Shown here: piece after piece, positions 20,746-31,835 of the stretch | Layout of the letters: every line of letters begins with the position of its first letter | Numbering within the stretch: the stretch's first letter is position 1 | Source of the DNA: Pycnopodia helianthoides | Lineage: Eukaryota; Echinodermata; Asteroidea; Forcipulatida; Asteriidae | Assembly (NCBI GenBank): GCA_032158295.1 | Contig: CM063252.1 | Span: 9,536,744 to 9,600,743 of the forward strand | Length of the DNA: 64,000 nt | Direction: 5' to 3' | Translations under genes and position numbers: made by a program | Notes under the pieces: model-generated | The model's input: the letters and a program-made list of their open reading frames with translations, nothing else | What the model was told of the DNA's origin: nothing | Database searches by the model: none

Positions 20746-21410
20746 TGCAAGCTGTGATAAAATGAAATAACAATAATAATAATAATAATAATAGTATTGA
20801 GTTTTTTACGCGCCTTTCAAGCCAGTAGGCTTCTCAAAATGCCTTACACTATTACTACATGTATACCCTTGTACGTTTGGGCATTAAAGTAAAGCATTCC
20901 ATAATTTATTTTCAACTCCTTTGGAGTGTGCAGCACCGGTAATCAAATCTGGGCACAAGTTGCTAAATTATTCACATCGACAATCTATACCCTGCATGTA
21001 CCCATTTACTCCTGGGTGGTGAGAAGCAATTACAATGTATAGTGAATTGACTTGCCCAATTAAGAACAGGCTTGGGATCGAGGCCTAATTTCATGGCTCA
21101 GCTTACCGCGGAATTCTGTACTTATGGCCTGTAGAATTGTGTGCTATAGGGCCCACCGTAAGTGTTGAACTTTGCAGTTTAGCAGAGCAGTGAAATTGGA
21201 CCTTGGACACAGAATGGCTGAGTGGTTTCTTTCCCTGCCTTTCACTTCTGTGGATCCTGGTTCAAATCCCACCTCGATCGGAACCTTGCATTCAGATTGG
21301 GTTTTAAGTCTCTACATTATGGCGAGAGTTTTCCCCCCATTTGAGGTTTTCCTCCCACATCTAAAAACTGAACACCTCTTCATGTTTCCTAATCACCATC
21401 AGTGTTGTAG
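20746..21410 (+). mobile_element. SINE/LINE-tail cluster with a tRNA-like head
   Basis: 20746-21070 has an AAT microsatellite and motifs typical of retroposon tails (GCCTTTCAAGCC..GGCTTCTCAAAATGCC). 21209-21262 has an A box-like TGGCTGAGTGG and B box GGTTCAAATCCC. Its tail GGATTGGGTTTT..GGTTTTCCTCCCACA recurs at 50405-50500. Confidence 0.55.
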
Positions 21411-21502
21411 GTCTCGAGACCGGTCTCGGTCTCGGACCTCCAGGTCTCGGTCTCGGACCTCCAGGTCTCCCCCTCGGACTCCCAGGTCTCGACTACAACA
21501 CT
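21409..21502. mobile_element. GTCTCGAGACC palindromic MITE
   Basis: Ends AGTGTTGTAGGTCTCGAGAC and GGTCTCGACTACAACACT are inverted. The interior has tandem GGTCTCGGTCTCGGACCTCC. Confidence 0.7.
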
Positions 21503-22374
21503 GATCACCATCCAGTTATTGGCGCTTGCGCTGTTGGATGTCAATGAAAAAATATAAATGAAACAAATAAGTTTTTGGGAAGAAGCACTTGGGGGAAGCA
21601 GGGAATCCTATCCCCCTGAAGATGAAGACGGTTTCTAATTCTACCAAGTAAACTGTATCGGAAATAAAGCATCTTATTTTCTACAGAAAAATACTTCTTT
21701 TTAAAAAGGTCGTTTGCATGTAAATACTTGACATTATTATGATGTGTCCACGGTAAAGAATCACATTTTGTTTTCTTTTCTTTTTTTTGGGGGGGGGGGG
21801 GGATATACTTTGAAGGATGAAAGCACTTGGGGTGCAAGTTAATAAAATATACTTTTTTAAATCGATTTGGTTTTTGTTGCCATAGTAACAGGCCATTTTG
21901 TGTTTGGGGCATGTTTGGCCAACTTAGGAACTGGTTTTTAGCTCCTATTTAAAAGTTCACCTCTCCAAAATGCAAAAATATCTCTCAAAACCATTTTGTG
22001 TAATTACAAATTGTCATCCTTTCCTTTACTGGATAACACAGTATGGGAAAGGTATACTGATATGATAACATTTATAGGTAAGGGGTAAATTTGATATACA
22101 TGTACGCACAGTTCAGTGAATGTATTAAAGGTTCTGTTATCGTTTAGATATTGTATAAAATTATCATAATTTTGCTATTAAAATGTGAGAAATTCAGACA
22201 ACATCGTCATTGCCATCATCATCATCTAGGTTGTGTGGATTTAGTTTTGCTCTCCCATTTATTGTTGTTGTACTATTTCATAAATAGTACCTATAGATGT
22301 GCGTATTTTTTACCCCACTCATTTGGCAGCCATCTTATTCACCGAACATAGACCTGTCCATTTTTGATAATTCG
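21503..22374. other. Intergenic, no gene seen
   Basis: AT-rich with a short poly-G run near 21790. The minus-strand frame 21541-21912 crosses this homopolymer and is not convincing. Confidence 0.4.
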
Positions 22375-22465
22375 TTTTGGGTGCGTTCGATTAGCTTTCT
22401 CTGGTCGACCAATGTCTCCCCAAGTGTGTTCGAATAGTTTTGACGTCATTTTCGGGGCGCACCCT

Positions 22466-22706
22466 GGGCCCAATTTCATAGAGCTGCTAAGCACAGCAAT
22501 TTGCTTAGCATGAAATTTCTTCATTGATAAAAACAGGATTACCAACCAAATTTCCACGTGATTTTCAGGATAAGCAAACAACAGCTGAATACCAGTAACA
22601 AGCAATATGCAACACATGGAAATTTGATTGGTAACCCATGTTTTTATCAAGGAAGAAATTCCATGCTAAGCAAATTGTTGTGCTTATTGTGAATGAAATT
22701 GGGCCC
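22466..22706. mobile_element. Family E palindromic element, copy 1
   Basis: Starts GGGCCCAATTTCATAGAGCT and ends GAATGAAATTGGGCCC; inner inverse arms TTGCTTAGCATGAAATTTCT and AGAAATTCCATGCTAAGCAA. Flanked by CCCTGG on both sides, a possible target duplication. Confidence 0.8.
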
Positions 22707-22726
22707 TGGTCAGTCCCAAGTGCCCT

Positions 22727-23436
22727 GCTTGTGGAGCGGGTCACTTGGGGCTTGTGGAGCGGGTCACTTGGGGCTTGCGGAGCGGGTCACTTGGGGCTTG
22801 CGGAGCGGGTCACTTGGGGCTTGCGGAGCGGGTCACTTGGGCTTGCGGAGCGGGTCACTTGGGGCTTGCGGAGCGGGTCACTTGGGGCTTGCGGAGCGGG
22901 TCACTTGGGGCTTGCGGAGCGGGTCACTTGGGGCTTGCGGAGCGGGTCACTTGGGGCTTGCGGAGCGGGTCACTTGGGGCTTGCGGAGCGGGTCACTTGG
23001 GGCTTGCGGAGCGGGTCACCTTGGGGCTTGTGGAGCGGGTCACCTTGGGCTTGTGGAGCGGGTCACCTGGGCTTGTGGAGCGGGTCACCTGGGGCTTGTG
23101 GAGCGGGTCACTTGGGGCTTGTGGAGCGGGTCACTTGGGGCTTGTGGAGCGGGTCACTAATTGGGGCTTGTGGAGCGGGTCACTTGGGGCTTGTGGAGCG
23201 GGTCACTTGGGGCTTGTGGAGCGGGTCACTATTGGGCTTGTGGAGCGGGTCACTTGGGCTTGTGGAGCGGGTCACTTGGGCTTGGGGCGGGTCACTTGGG
23301 GCTTGTGGAGCGGGTCACTAATTGAGGCTTGTGGAGCGGGTCACTAATTGGGGCTTGTGGAGCGGGTCACTTGGGGCTTGTGGAGCGGGTCACTTGGGGC
23401 TTGTGGAGCGGGTCACTTGGGGCTTGTGGAGCGGGT
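22727..23436. repeat. 23-bp G-rich minisatellite, about 30 copies
   Basis: The unit is GGAGCGGGTCACTTGGGGCTTGC; the second half of the array uses CTTGTGGAG and variants with ACTAATTGGGG or CACCTTGG. All forward frames are open because 23 is not a multiple of 3; the repetitive frames (WGLRSGSLGACGAGHLGLAE type) are artefacts. Confidence 0.95.
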
Positions 23437-23452
23437 CGCGATTTTTTTTTTC

Positions 23453-23530
23453 TGCAGCACACGTCGGCTATGGAGTCGGCTGTTCTTCCTATCCCTTAAC
23501 TGTTGACTCTATAGCCGACGTGTGCTGCAT
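23453..23530. repeat. Hairpin, 25-bp arms
   Basis: GCAGCACACGTCGGCTAT.GAGTC is mirrored by GACTCTATAGCCGACGTGTG then CTGC, with a loop of about 30 bp. Confidence 0.85.
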
Positions 23531-23929
23531 AAAAAAAACATGAAAGTAGTTCCGGGTCGGCTGTCCAAATATACACAGTGTGGTGTGAATGCTGGGGGAA
23601 GTTGGCGTTCGATTAGCTCATGTCAGGGGCTCACCCGGATGAGCACACCGGGGTCGACCCGGGGAAGCTAATCGAACACACCCAAACAAACCGTGCTGGT
23701 TTGGGTGAACGGCCGAATGTTAGCAAAACATCAATTGTGTTAAAAACGGATAATATGACCAAATTCAACACTTCTACTGCAAACTTTTATCAAAAACAAA
23801 TGCATCACATGGTTAGTTGCTGTGCTTCCAACAATTTCAACAGTATTTATGAATATTTGTGTAACATTGTTACAAACTGTGTAAATCTGTTTTTACTTTG
23901 CTTTTATGACGTTTGTTTTTTAGCAGCGC

Positions 23930-24187
23930 CCTGTTTTGACTCCCTTAAAGCCCGTGTTAATTTACCGTAAGGGTCCGCCATTTTGTTGAGTGAAACATTT
24001 GGTTCTACAAAATGGCGGACCGTGTAAAGTTCACGAAGTAAAAGGAAAACCACGCAAATTCGAGGCATGTTTGTTTGGATCATTATATTCTACTTTTAAA
24101 ACCTTTTCCAACCATCATCACGAAGGTTTTCAAACGGTTTTTTTAGCCGGCCGTAATCGCCCAATCCAAGGCAACGTGTCCCTTAAA
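23930..24187. mobile_element. Partial family D copy
   Basis: Contains AAATTCGAGGCATGTTTGTT, CATTATATTCTACTTTTAAA and ends CCAAGGCAACGTGTCCCTTAA. GGTCCGCCATTTTGTTGAG near 23970 is mirrored by CTACAAAATGGCGGACC near 24004. Confidence 0.65.
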
Positions 24188-24546
24188 CTTCATGACCGCA
24201 ATACCCGAATATGAACAGTTGCGTCAAGGCTGTCGTCCCTTGACGGACTTTAATAAGACAGCCTAGCAATAAAGCCTAGCAATGATTAACTATCAGTCTA
24301 TATTTCGGTCAATTTCGTTGATTAAGGAAATTCACATAGGCCTGAGTTTGTTTGCCAACCTTTTAAAAATTTGTCCCCTCCTTACCCGTCACTTTTAAAG
24401 ATGTTTCAAACGACTCTTTGCAAATTTGACGGTTAAAACCAAATATTATTGAAATGTCAAACGGCTATTAGTCGAGAAACTTAATTGGAAACAAGGTGCT
24501 CGTGGTCCGTGCGCACACACATAATGTTTACAAACTTATTAAAGTG

Positions 24547-24966
<420 letters not shown>

Positions 24967-24968
<2 letters not shown>

Positions 24969-26010
24969 ACGTTTAAGTTACATTATTCAAATTCCATCAA
25001 ATTCAAGATTTATAGAATCTCTTTCTATTTTGTCCTTTTTATTTTCTTTCTTTTTTTAAAATAAAGTTTCACAAGTTAACCAAGGAAAATTCAGAATGCA
25101 CAAGGGCACACCCGGCACAGTCGAATCTCTAACTTGTTTTTTGGTTTAACACCCGAGCTTGCCTGGTGCCCTTGTTGCTTAGTCATTGCGTCACAGGTAG
25201 GTGCGTGCGTACTTGACGCCCAAAGTTTGGGCTACTTCCGGTTCTAAAGCTGGCATTTTTATTATAGGCGTGTGTCTATTTATACCACCAAAATTATACC
25301 CCATTGTTCCAAAGCATTTCTTTTGACACTGACAGAAACTTGTAATTTGTGGAAGACCTTAGTATTTCAAAAAAAGAAAGGTTGTATTAAGATCAAACTT
25401 TTCTTGCATAAATCATATAAAAATTATAAGAAAAACTAGCTTAGTGCAACCATTGTGGCCTTCTGGTAGCCATGTTGGGCACGTCGGTATTGAAAAACCT
25501 CAACACACAAAAATGAATGTTCATATTTGTTTTTACCACGTCAGCTCGAGTTAGACAGTCCTTCGTTTTCATTGGTTGACAGTTTGCAATTGGTTCGGAA
25601 AGTTCGTACACCTTTTATTTCACCTGTGAAGGTTTGCTATATACGCGCTATTACAACATGCATGAAGATTGTGTCTTTGTTGATGTGCTGGGGTGTCATG
25701 GGACAAATGACTATATAGTGTGTCTATTTTCATGTAGGATCACACTGTGATTGGCTCTGTCCTTGGTATATTAGATATGGGGAACAATATGACAACATAA
25801 TGGACCATGTGCCCCGTGACATCACATGTTTACAAAAGAACCACTACAGAGCCTGGCCTGCATGGCATGATTTGTACACAGCTCAATGGCAAAAATCTAT
25901 CAGATCTGATAAAATATGGCGATTGTACGTTCCGATTTTTTTTCTTTTGATAAGAAGATCGAAAGTGGGCCCTTCTCAAAGGTTGTACAATCATTACTTT
26001 TATATCTTAC
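24967..26010. other. Intergenic, no gene seen
   Basis: AT-rich sequence without coding or repeat structure that I can define. Confidence 0.4.
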
Positions 26011-26104
26011 TCTTGGTGGAAATTATGACCCAAAATGTAAATTTTCCCGTATGACCAGTGTAGTATATTGCCTGCCAGAAAGGCCCTGGAGTGTACAAGG
26101 TCAC
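26011..26104. repeat. Dispersed repeat matching 119-210
   Basis: GGAAATTATGACCCAAAATG..CCAGTGTAGTATATTGCCTG..GTACAAGGTCAC; about 90 bp shared with the start of the window. Confidence 0.6.
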
Positions 26105-26129
26105 TATTTTCGTTAAAACAAAGGTATCA

Positions 26130-26842
26130 GGGTGCACCCCACCAGATAAGGAGCGTCGAGCTCATTAATTTGTTCGCTCGGCCCCAGCGGCCTATCCAGG
26201 ACCGCTGGGATGGGCTAATCAGCTTGCACAGATTCTTGTTCAGGAAGTACGTCATGCGTGCAGTGCTTTCAGTGTGAGTGTGATGCATGATGGGACTAAG
26301 CATGGACTGAGCATTAACGTTAACGAAAGGTTTGCCCATCCCATTTGGTTTTAAGGCAAGGCGCTGGGGACGAGCGAAATTAATTTGGTGTAGGCCCTCA
26401 AATGTTCTATATTATACAGATTTGAGAGCCCCCCCCCCCAAAAAGTGTTTCAAGTGTAAAAATGTTGCCCAATATTGTGACCTGGGGGTTGTTGACCTCC
26501 AACTTGGGGTATTTTGGATGACATAGGCCCTGAAATAAATGGTCCTGTTTGCTGAGAGGTGTAGGGACATTTTTTTCAAGATTGATGCTCGGACTTTATG
26601 GAAATTACACCTATATAGTGTGTATGGGTATTTTTATTTAGAGGGAGAATAACTCGACGGGCCCATGGGACTCCCCATATAAAATTGAGCAGGGAATAAA
26701 AGTTTAAGAGTCAGTTAATAATTTTCCCTCTACTGCAGAAAGCTGTGAGACTTCTAAGTATTTTTCGTGTATTTTTGAATATTTAGCATTTTGCACCGTA
26801 GGCTATATGGGAGATGATTCGGTGGGGTGCACCCATCACGGT
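26130..26842. mobile_element. Possible TIR element, GGGTGCACCCCACC ends
   Basis: GGGTGCACCCCACC near 26130 and GGTGGGGTGCACCC near 26828 are exact inverse 14-mers about 700 bp apart. The interior shows no transposase. Confidence 0.45.
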
Positions 26843-27730
26843 TGATACCCAGTACACTATCAGCCGCCGTGCTCAATGTTTTTCCGGCCATTATTTTATT
26901 AGTAGGGCCAATACGCTGTACACGAAGCAGGCTTCCATGTTGTGCTGCTAATGCATCATGACGGTTACCAGACTGTTTTCCCCACTAGCTTGTGGTTCTG
27001 TTTTAAGTCTAGCTAATTCGATTGTGTTGGTTGTTTGTTGTCATTTAGTAGTATTGCCTATAATGGCAGTACATGTTTTGTGAGCGAAATTAGCTAGACG
27101 TGGCCTCATACGGCGTGTATGTGGGTGGTTATTTTTTTGTCGAGTTGATCTTTAGCATGGGAGTCGCCAGCTGCGTCCACGGCGACTTGCAGCTTCTCAT
27201 TAAATGTGTTTATGCAAAACTCAGTCGTACTTTAATTGGAATCAGCACGATTTAAATCATCACATGAAATGACGTATTCCAGCAAGCTTTGTTTACGGGT
27301 GGCTTCAATTCAACCATGGGGGTTCACTCGATTTCCAATCCATACACAATAAACAATGGGAGATGTATATTATAAACAGCGATTAACAGGTAAAGAATAA
27401 GTAAATCAATTTATACAATGCAAAGAAAAAGAACATTACAAGGAAAACGCAACACCCTTGTTTCTTAGTACGTTATCAGTCTCAGAGCTTTCTGATGATC
27501 AGTTCCTTTGACATTCATTTTTAGTCTCGAATCTCGCTGAAATTGTACAAGTATAGCTTCTCAACACCGATGTTTCGTAGTACAGAATCAGTCTCGGAGC
27601 TTTCTGAAGGTATTTTGTATACGTCTCAAATGTCGCTGAGATTGAACCATTTAAAAAAAAACATGGAATGGGACCGGAGGGGGCCCATAAAAAGTAGAGC
27701 TTGTCGAGTACGGACCCCCCCCCCCGAGAA

Positions 27731-28467
27731 AATAAAGCAATGTTTGGACACCTTTGGTAATTGTCAAAGACCAGTATTCTCACTTGGTGTATCTCAACAT
27801 ATGCACAAAATAACAAACCTGTGAAAATTTAAACTCAATTGGTTGTCGAAGTTGCGCGATAATGGTGGAAGAAAAAAACACCCTTGTCACACGACGTTTT
27901 TGTGTGCTTGCTTTCAGCTGATGCTTGATTTCGAGACCTCACGCGTGAGGTCTCAAAAATCAATTCAAATGTTTTACTTCTTTCTCAAAAACTACGTTAC
28001 TTCAGAGGGAGCCGTTTCTCACAATGTGTTATACTGTAACGTGGTTTATTTCCTGGGTTTTCCTTACTAACTGTTGCAAAACGCCTGACAGAAAGTACCA
28101 GAGATACATAAGAATTTCATCAATACAACAACTCTGCTTTATTAACTTTTCAACACGTCTTGTCACTACAAGCTCAAATCAAACTCTGTCTTTCTCAACG
28201 ACTACACAAAAGGTCACAAGCCGATCTATTTCTAGAACGACGCCAACTTTATATAAAATCCATTCAACAACTTTCGGAGTATCAATTCACATGTCTGGAA
28301 AGTCCCGGCGGCTGTCTGGAAAGTTCCGGCAGCTGTCTGGAAAGTTCCGGCGGCGAAACTCAACGTCACAATACTATCAAGAGTTCTCCATTACTCGTTA
28401 CCAAGTAAGTTTTTATGCTAACAATTATTTTGAGTAATTACCAATAGTGTCCATGCAGTGCCTTTAA
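27731..28467 (+). mobile_element. Family C TTAA element with an internal insertion
   Basis: 5' part TTTGGACACCTTTGGTAATT..CAAAGACCAGTATTCTC, then the core; 3' end TAATTACCAATAGTGTCC..GCCTTTAA. About 330 bp longer than other copies; the extra block (roughly 28060-28390) includes three 21-bp tandem units TGTCTGGAAAGTTCCGGCGGC at 28292-28355. Confidence 0.7.
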
Positions 28468-29282
28468 CACAGTGGTGTAAATGGAGGGGTATGTTCAATT
28501 GCAAGGTTCGACCATCTGTGTCCTTTCTCTATGGTTCGACGAGGTCTTGACGAAATAAAGTAACATTAAAAAGGTGACAACACTAAACAAATGTAACTTC
28601 TTGGATTTGTAAAGATCTTTCGATCTGTTTGACTATGTTAATTGACTGATTGTTGATGTAATTTTACGGTATGTTAATTTGTAGAAGGCTTTCATGCGGT
28701 AGGGTTGGGGACAAACACGGATTAAAATGTACTACACCTAGAAATTGACTACAGTCTTGTTTCAAAGTGTGAGTAATTCTGATCTACACAGTGAAGTCAC
28801 TCTAAGCCACGCCCATATAAACTTTACCCATTTCCATCTTGCAAGCTCCATCCATGATGATTGCCAGACACGAAATTCTGGAAGGACGTTCCGTGATTGA
28901 GACATGAAGCGATTTTTTTTTATAGAGGGAACACTTTCATTGTTTTACCTGATGATTGAAATGAAACTTACTCAAGGAGAACTTTGTGCACCGGGAATTG
29001 ACCTCATGCACCCAGGACGTCGACCCTAGGGCGCCCTCGGCTATGAGAGGTCAAAAGACTGGTTGCTCATTGGCCTATCCTGTGTGCCGCGCGTACATAT
29101 AGCAGCCAGTTTGAATCAATTGTTTAACTATCTGACGTCACACTTCGAGGCTCGTGAAAAACGCCATATATCGGCCGTGAGCGCCTGGCAAGATCCTGGC
29201 AGGTGTACCTTTGACCTCGCATCCCACCTTTGAACTCGCATCCCATTCACACGGACGGAGATTCGTACTCTATTCAAACATA
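28468..29282. other. Intergenic, dispersed-repeat fragments
   Basis: 28985-29100 (GGGCGCCCTCGGCTATGAGAGG, TTGCTCATTGGCC, GCCGCGCGTACA) resembles 36455-36530. No gene evidence. Confidence 0.4.
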
Positions 29283-29443
29283 GGCCCTTTTCGAATCCAC
29301 GGCTTCGGCTCCGGATTTGGTTTTAGGCCCAGTTTTCTTGTCTGAAACCCTGACCGCAAAGCATGCGTAAGTTAAAATATTTGATGGAGCCAAGCTAGCC
29401 TGAGCCGATTTTGGAGCCGAAGCCGTGAATTCGAAAAGGGCCA
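29283..29443. mobile_element. Foldback MITE, GGCCCTTTTCGAATCCACGG ends
   Basis: The left arm GGCCCTTTTCGAATCCACGG then CTTCGGCTCC is mirrored by GGAGCCGAAGCCGTGAATTC then GAAAAGGGCC. The arms are about 35 bp. Similar half-sites occur at 50070-50110. Confidence 0.75.
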
Positions 29444-29853
29444 TACACACTTGACATAGTGAATAAAACAACATTACACACAAGTCATGTACACACATGT
29501 GCAAACATTATGCACACGTGCATGCAGCAGACGATCGAAAGTGGGTAGCTGACAAACTACGTCACTTCGGAGCGGACCAATTATACCACAGATATTGAAA
29601 GCACCACACTGCATTTTTATCCAATGAAATCATTTGGGACTGTGAGACCAGTGCCTGTCTAATAATATCCTTGCGGATAATGACAGGGGACCAGTCAATT
29701 GTGTTATCATCGTTTTACCTCTAACATGGCGGATATCCATGCATGCATCAGGTCTACAAGTAAAAATGTTCGCATTTGTCGGAAGCTCTTTACCAGGGTT
29801 AAATAACAGCTGTGTTTTAATGAAACCAAAATATAACTTTTCCACTACTCACC

Positions 29854-30224
29854 TTAAAGGAACATTACAGAATTGGTAATTGTAAAATATACTTTTGATC
29901 ACAGATTTACATAAAACTTACACGGTCTAATGATGATGATAGTAGAAAACATCCCTAGAAATATTTCTGTCTGAAATGCCATATTTGATGAGAAATAAAT
30001 CAAACTAATTTCCGATTGGAGTTTATCGCTCATGAGCGTTTTATTCATGCATTGTATAACACATGCAAATTTGAAATCGGTTTTGCACTATTTTCTCGTG
30101 ACCCAGATGGCCGATCGATCTCAAACTTCTACAGGTTTGTCAGTTTATGTATATGGTGGATTATATAAAGTGCTTACACTGCCAGCAACTGTTTTGTAAA
30201 AACCAATTATGTAATGTTCTGTAA
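29854..30224 (+). mobile_element. Family A TTAA element, 3' end broken
   Basis: 5' TTAAAGGAACATTACAGAAT, complete core, then AACCAATTATGTAATGTTC, after which the expected CTTTAA is replaced by TGTAACCCGG. The break marks another insertion or rearrangement. Confidence 0.8.
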
Positions 30225-30688
30225 CCCGGAAAAAGGGTACACTTAAAAACTAATGAATAAAACTAATAAAATCACTAACTGTTGGGGTACTCGCTTGAAC
30301 AAATGAGAAAAACCAAGATCGGGTAGGGAAAAGACGCGAGGAAATGCAAAAAAAGTGGGACAGCGACTCAAAATGTAGGGTTCTCAACAAAGAAAAAATA
30401 TATAAATTACTTTATTGATTATATGACCAAAAGCGAAACAAGTGATCGAAATACAGCAATAGACAGGGAACTCTAAACCAAAACCATTGAACTAAACCCA
30501 GAATACTTGATAAGGAATTTATATAATTTAAACCACTAAAAAACAACAAAACACAAAACAAAACACAGTGCCAAAGAAGGTTACAAATTAAAATCAAAAT
30601 GGCTTTAAAAGCTGTGTAAATAAAACAACAAGAAATACAAGTGATCAAAATACAGTTCTTCAATCAAATTTAAGAAACACAAAATAAC
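30225..30688. other. Unidentified AT-rich block between two TTAA elements
   Basis: Starts TGTAACCCGGAAAAAGGG. It could be part of an LTR or other insertion into family A, but no matching end was found. Confidence 0.3.
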
Positions 30689-31478
30689 TTAAAGGAACAC
30701 GTTGCCTTCAAATCTCATGAAATTTTACTTATTAAGAGTTGTTCTTGCAATAAAACACCTTTAATGTGTTATAATTAGTGAATGGTAATTAAAACAAAAA
30801 AACGTTGACCTCTGACCCCCGAGACATGTCCCGCGGAATGTATACGTTTTTCAAGTCGTCAATACGATCGTCGATGCAATAACAGTAACGGGTACCAGAC
30901 CTTCTTACACCACAAAAAGCATCGATGTTACTAGGTTGGCCCCGCTAAAATCATACATTGTACGAGAACCCTGTCTTCGCGTCGTCTACTGTACTGCAGA
31001 ATGCAGGGGAGGTCTATGGTTGGTTTGGCCGCGGGGTTTTGCTGCTGCTTGTACGTCCCTGGACGCCAGGACGGACCGAGACGTGGGGACTTGCTACTTA
31101 ATTGTTTAACGTGTGTTTTTTCTTTCTTTTTTCGTTCATTTATTAACTGGATATTTATTGGAATACAATAAACAGATGGTAATCGTAACATTTTTAATAA
31201 AATAATTGCTCAGTCGTAGTTCAACAGCTGCGACTGGAAATAAGACTAATAGAATTTGTCCGCCATTTATGGGAGTCAAAATCTTGACTCTCATAAATGG
31301 CGGAGCGTTTTGTTTTGCGAAAGTTATCAAAAGCGAAGCATTTCTAAGGCACGTTTGTGTGGATCCTTATATTCTACTTTTTAAACATCTTTCCGACCGT
31401 GCTCATTATACATCAAACGCTTGTTATAGCCCAAAAGCGCCCAACAGCGCCCAACCCGAAGGCAACGTGTTCCTTTAA
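30689..31478 (+). mobile_element. Family D TTAA element, copy 2
   Basis: TTAAAGGAACACGTTGCCTT to AAGGCAACGTGTTCCTTTAA, 790 bp, colinear with 7258-8062 at high identity. The inner inverted pair GCCATTTATGGGAGTCAAAA and GACTCTCATAAATGGC is also shared. Confidence 0.85.
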
Positions 31479-31835
31479 GGTATGTGGAGCTACGTTTTGA
31501 AGTAAGAGACCTTTTTCTATTTAGGCCTACCTAGCACCATGTAATGGTTTTACACGGTGCTTTGTGCAATATGCAGCCAATCAAACCAATGAAACACCGG
31601 GGCAGACCTCTTTCCTTAATACCATAATTGAACTGGGTTCTTCTACGTGCATTACACAACAATTATGTTTTTATCCTAACCAATTTTAAGTTAAGGTTCA
31701 TGTTAATTTTATCACTGGCACATTGATAAGTAAACTTTTCTTTTTAGGGTAAATTTATAAACAGCAGGCTTATACACGGAACAAAAACATTTACACCAAC
31801 CCACTCCGTCCCTTGATTTGAGAAATGTTCCGACT
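31479..31835. other. Intergenic 3' of the opsin-like receptor; SINE tail fragment
   Basis: 31615-31665 (TTAATACCATAATTGAACTG, GGTTCTTCTACGTGCATTAC) is the reverse of the SINE tail seen at 8080-8140. Confidence 0.45.

Larger units (their letters stand above)
22375..23689. mobile_element. CGTTCGATTAGCT transposon carrying an internal minisatellite
   Basis: Left end GGGTGCGTTCGATTAGCTTT, right end GGGAAGCTAATCGAACACAC then CC, inverted. The same element without the array is at 58969-59503. Inside lie a family E insertion (22466-22706), the 23-bp array (22727-23436) and a 25-bp-arm hairpin (23453-23530). Confidence 0.8.

Noticed and set aside
22638..23347. 155-227-codon Gly/Leu/Ser-rich frames
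   Set aside because: Translation of the 23-bp minisatellite in three frames; the unit derives from a transposon.
30225..30688. Solo LTR
   Set aside because: The TG start is suggestive, but no CA end, target duplication or second copy was found.
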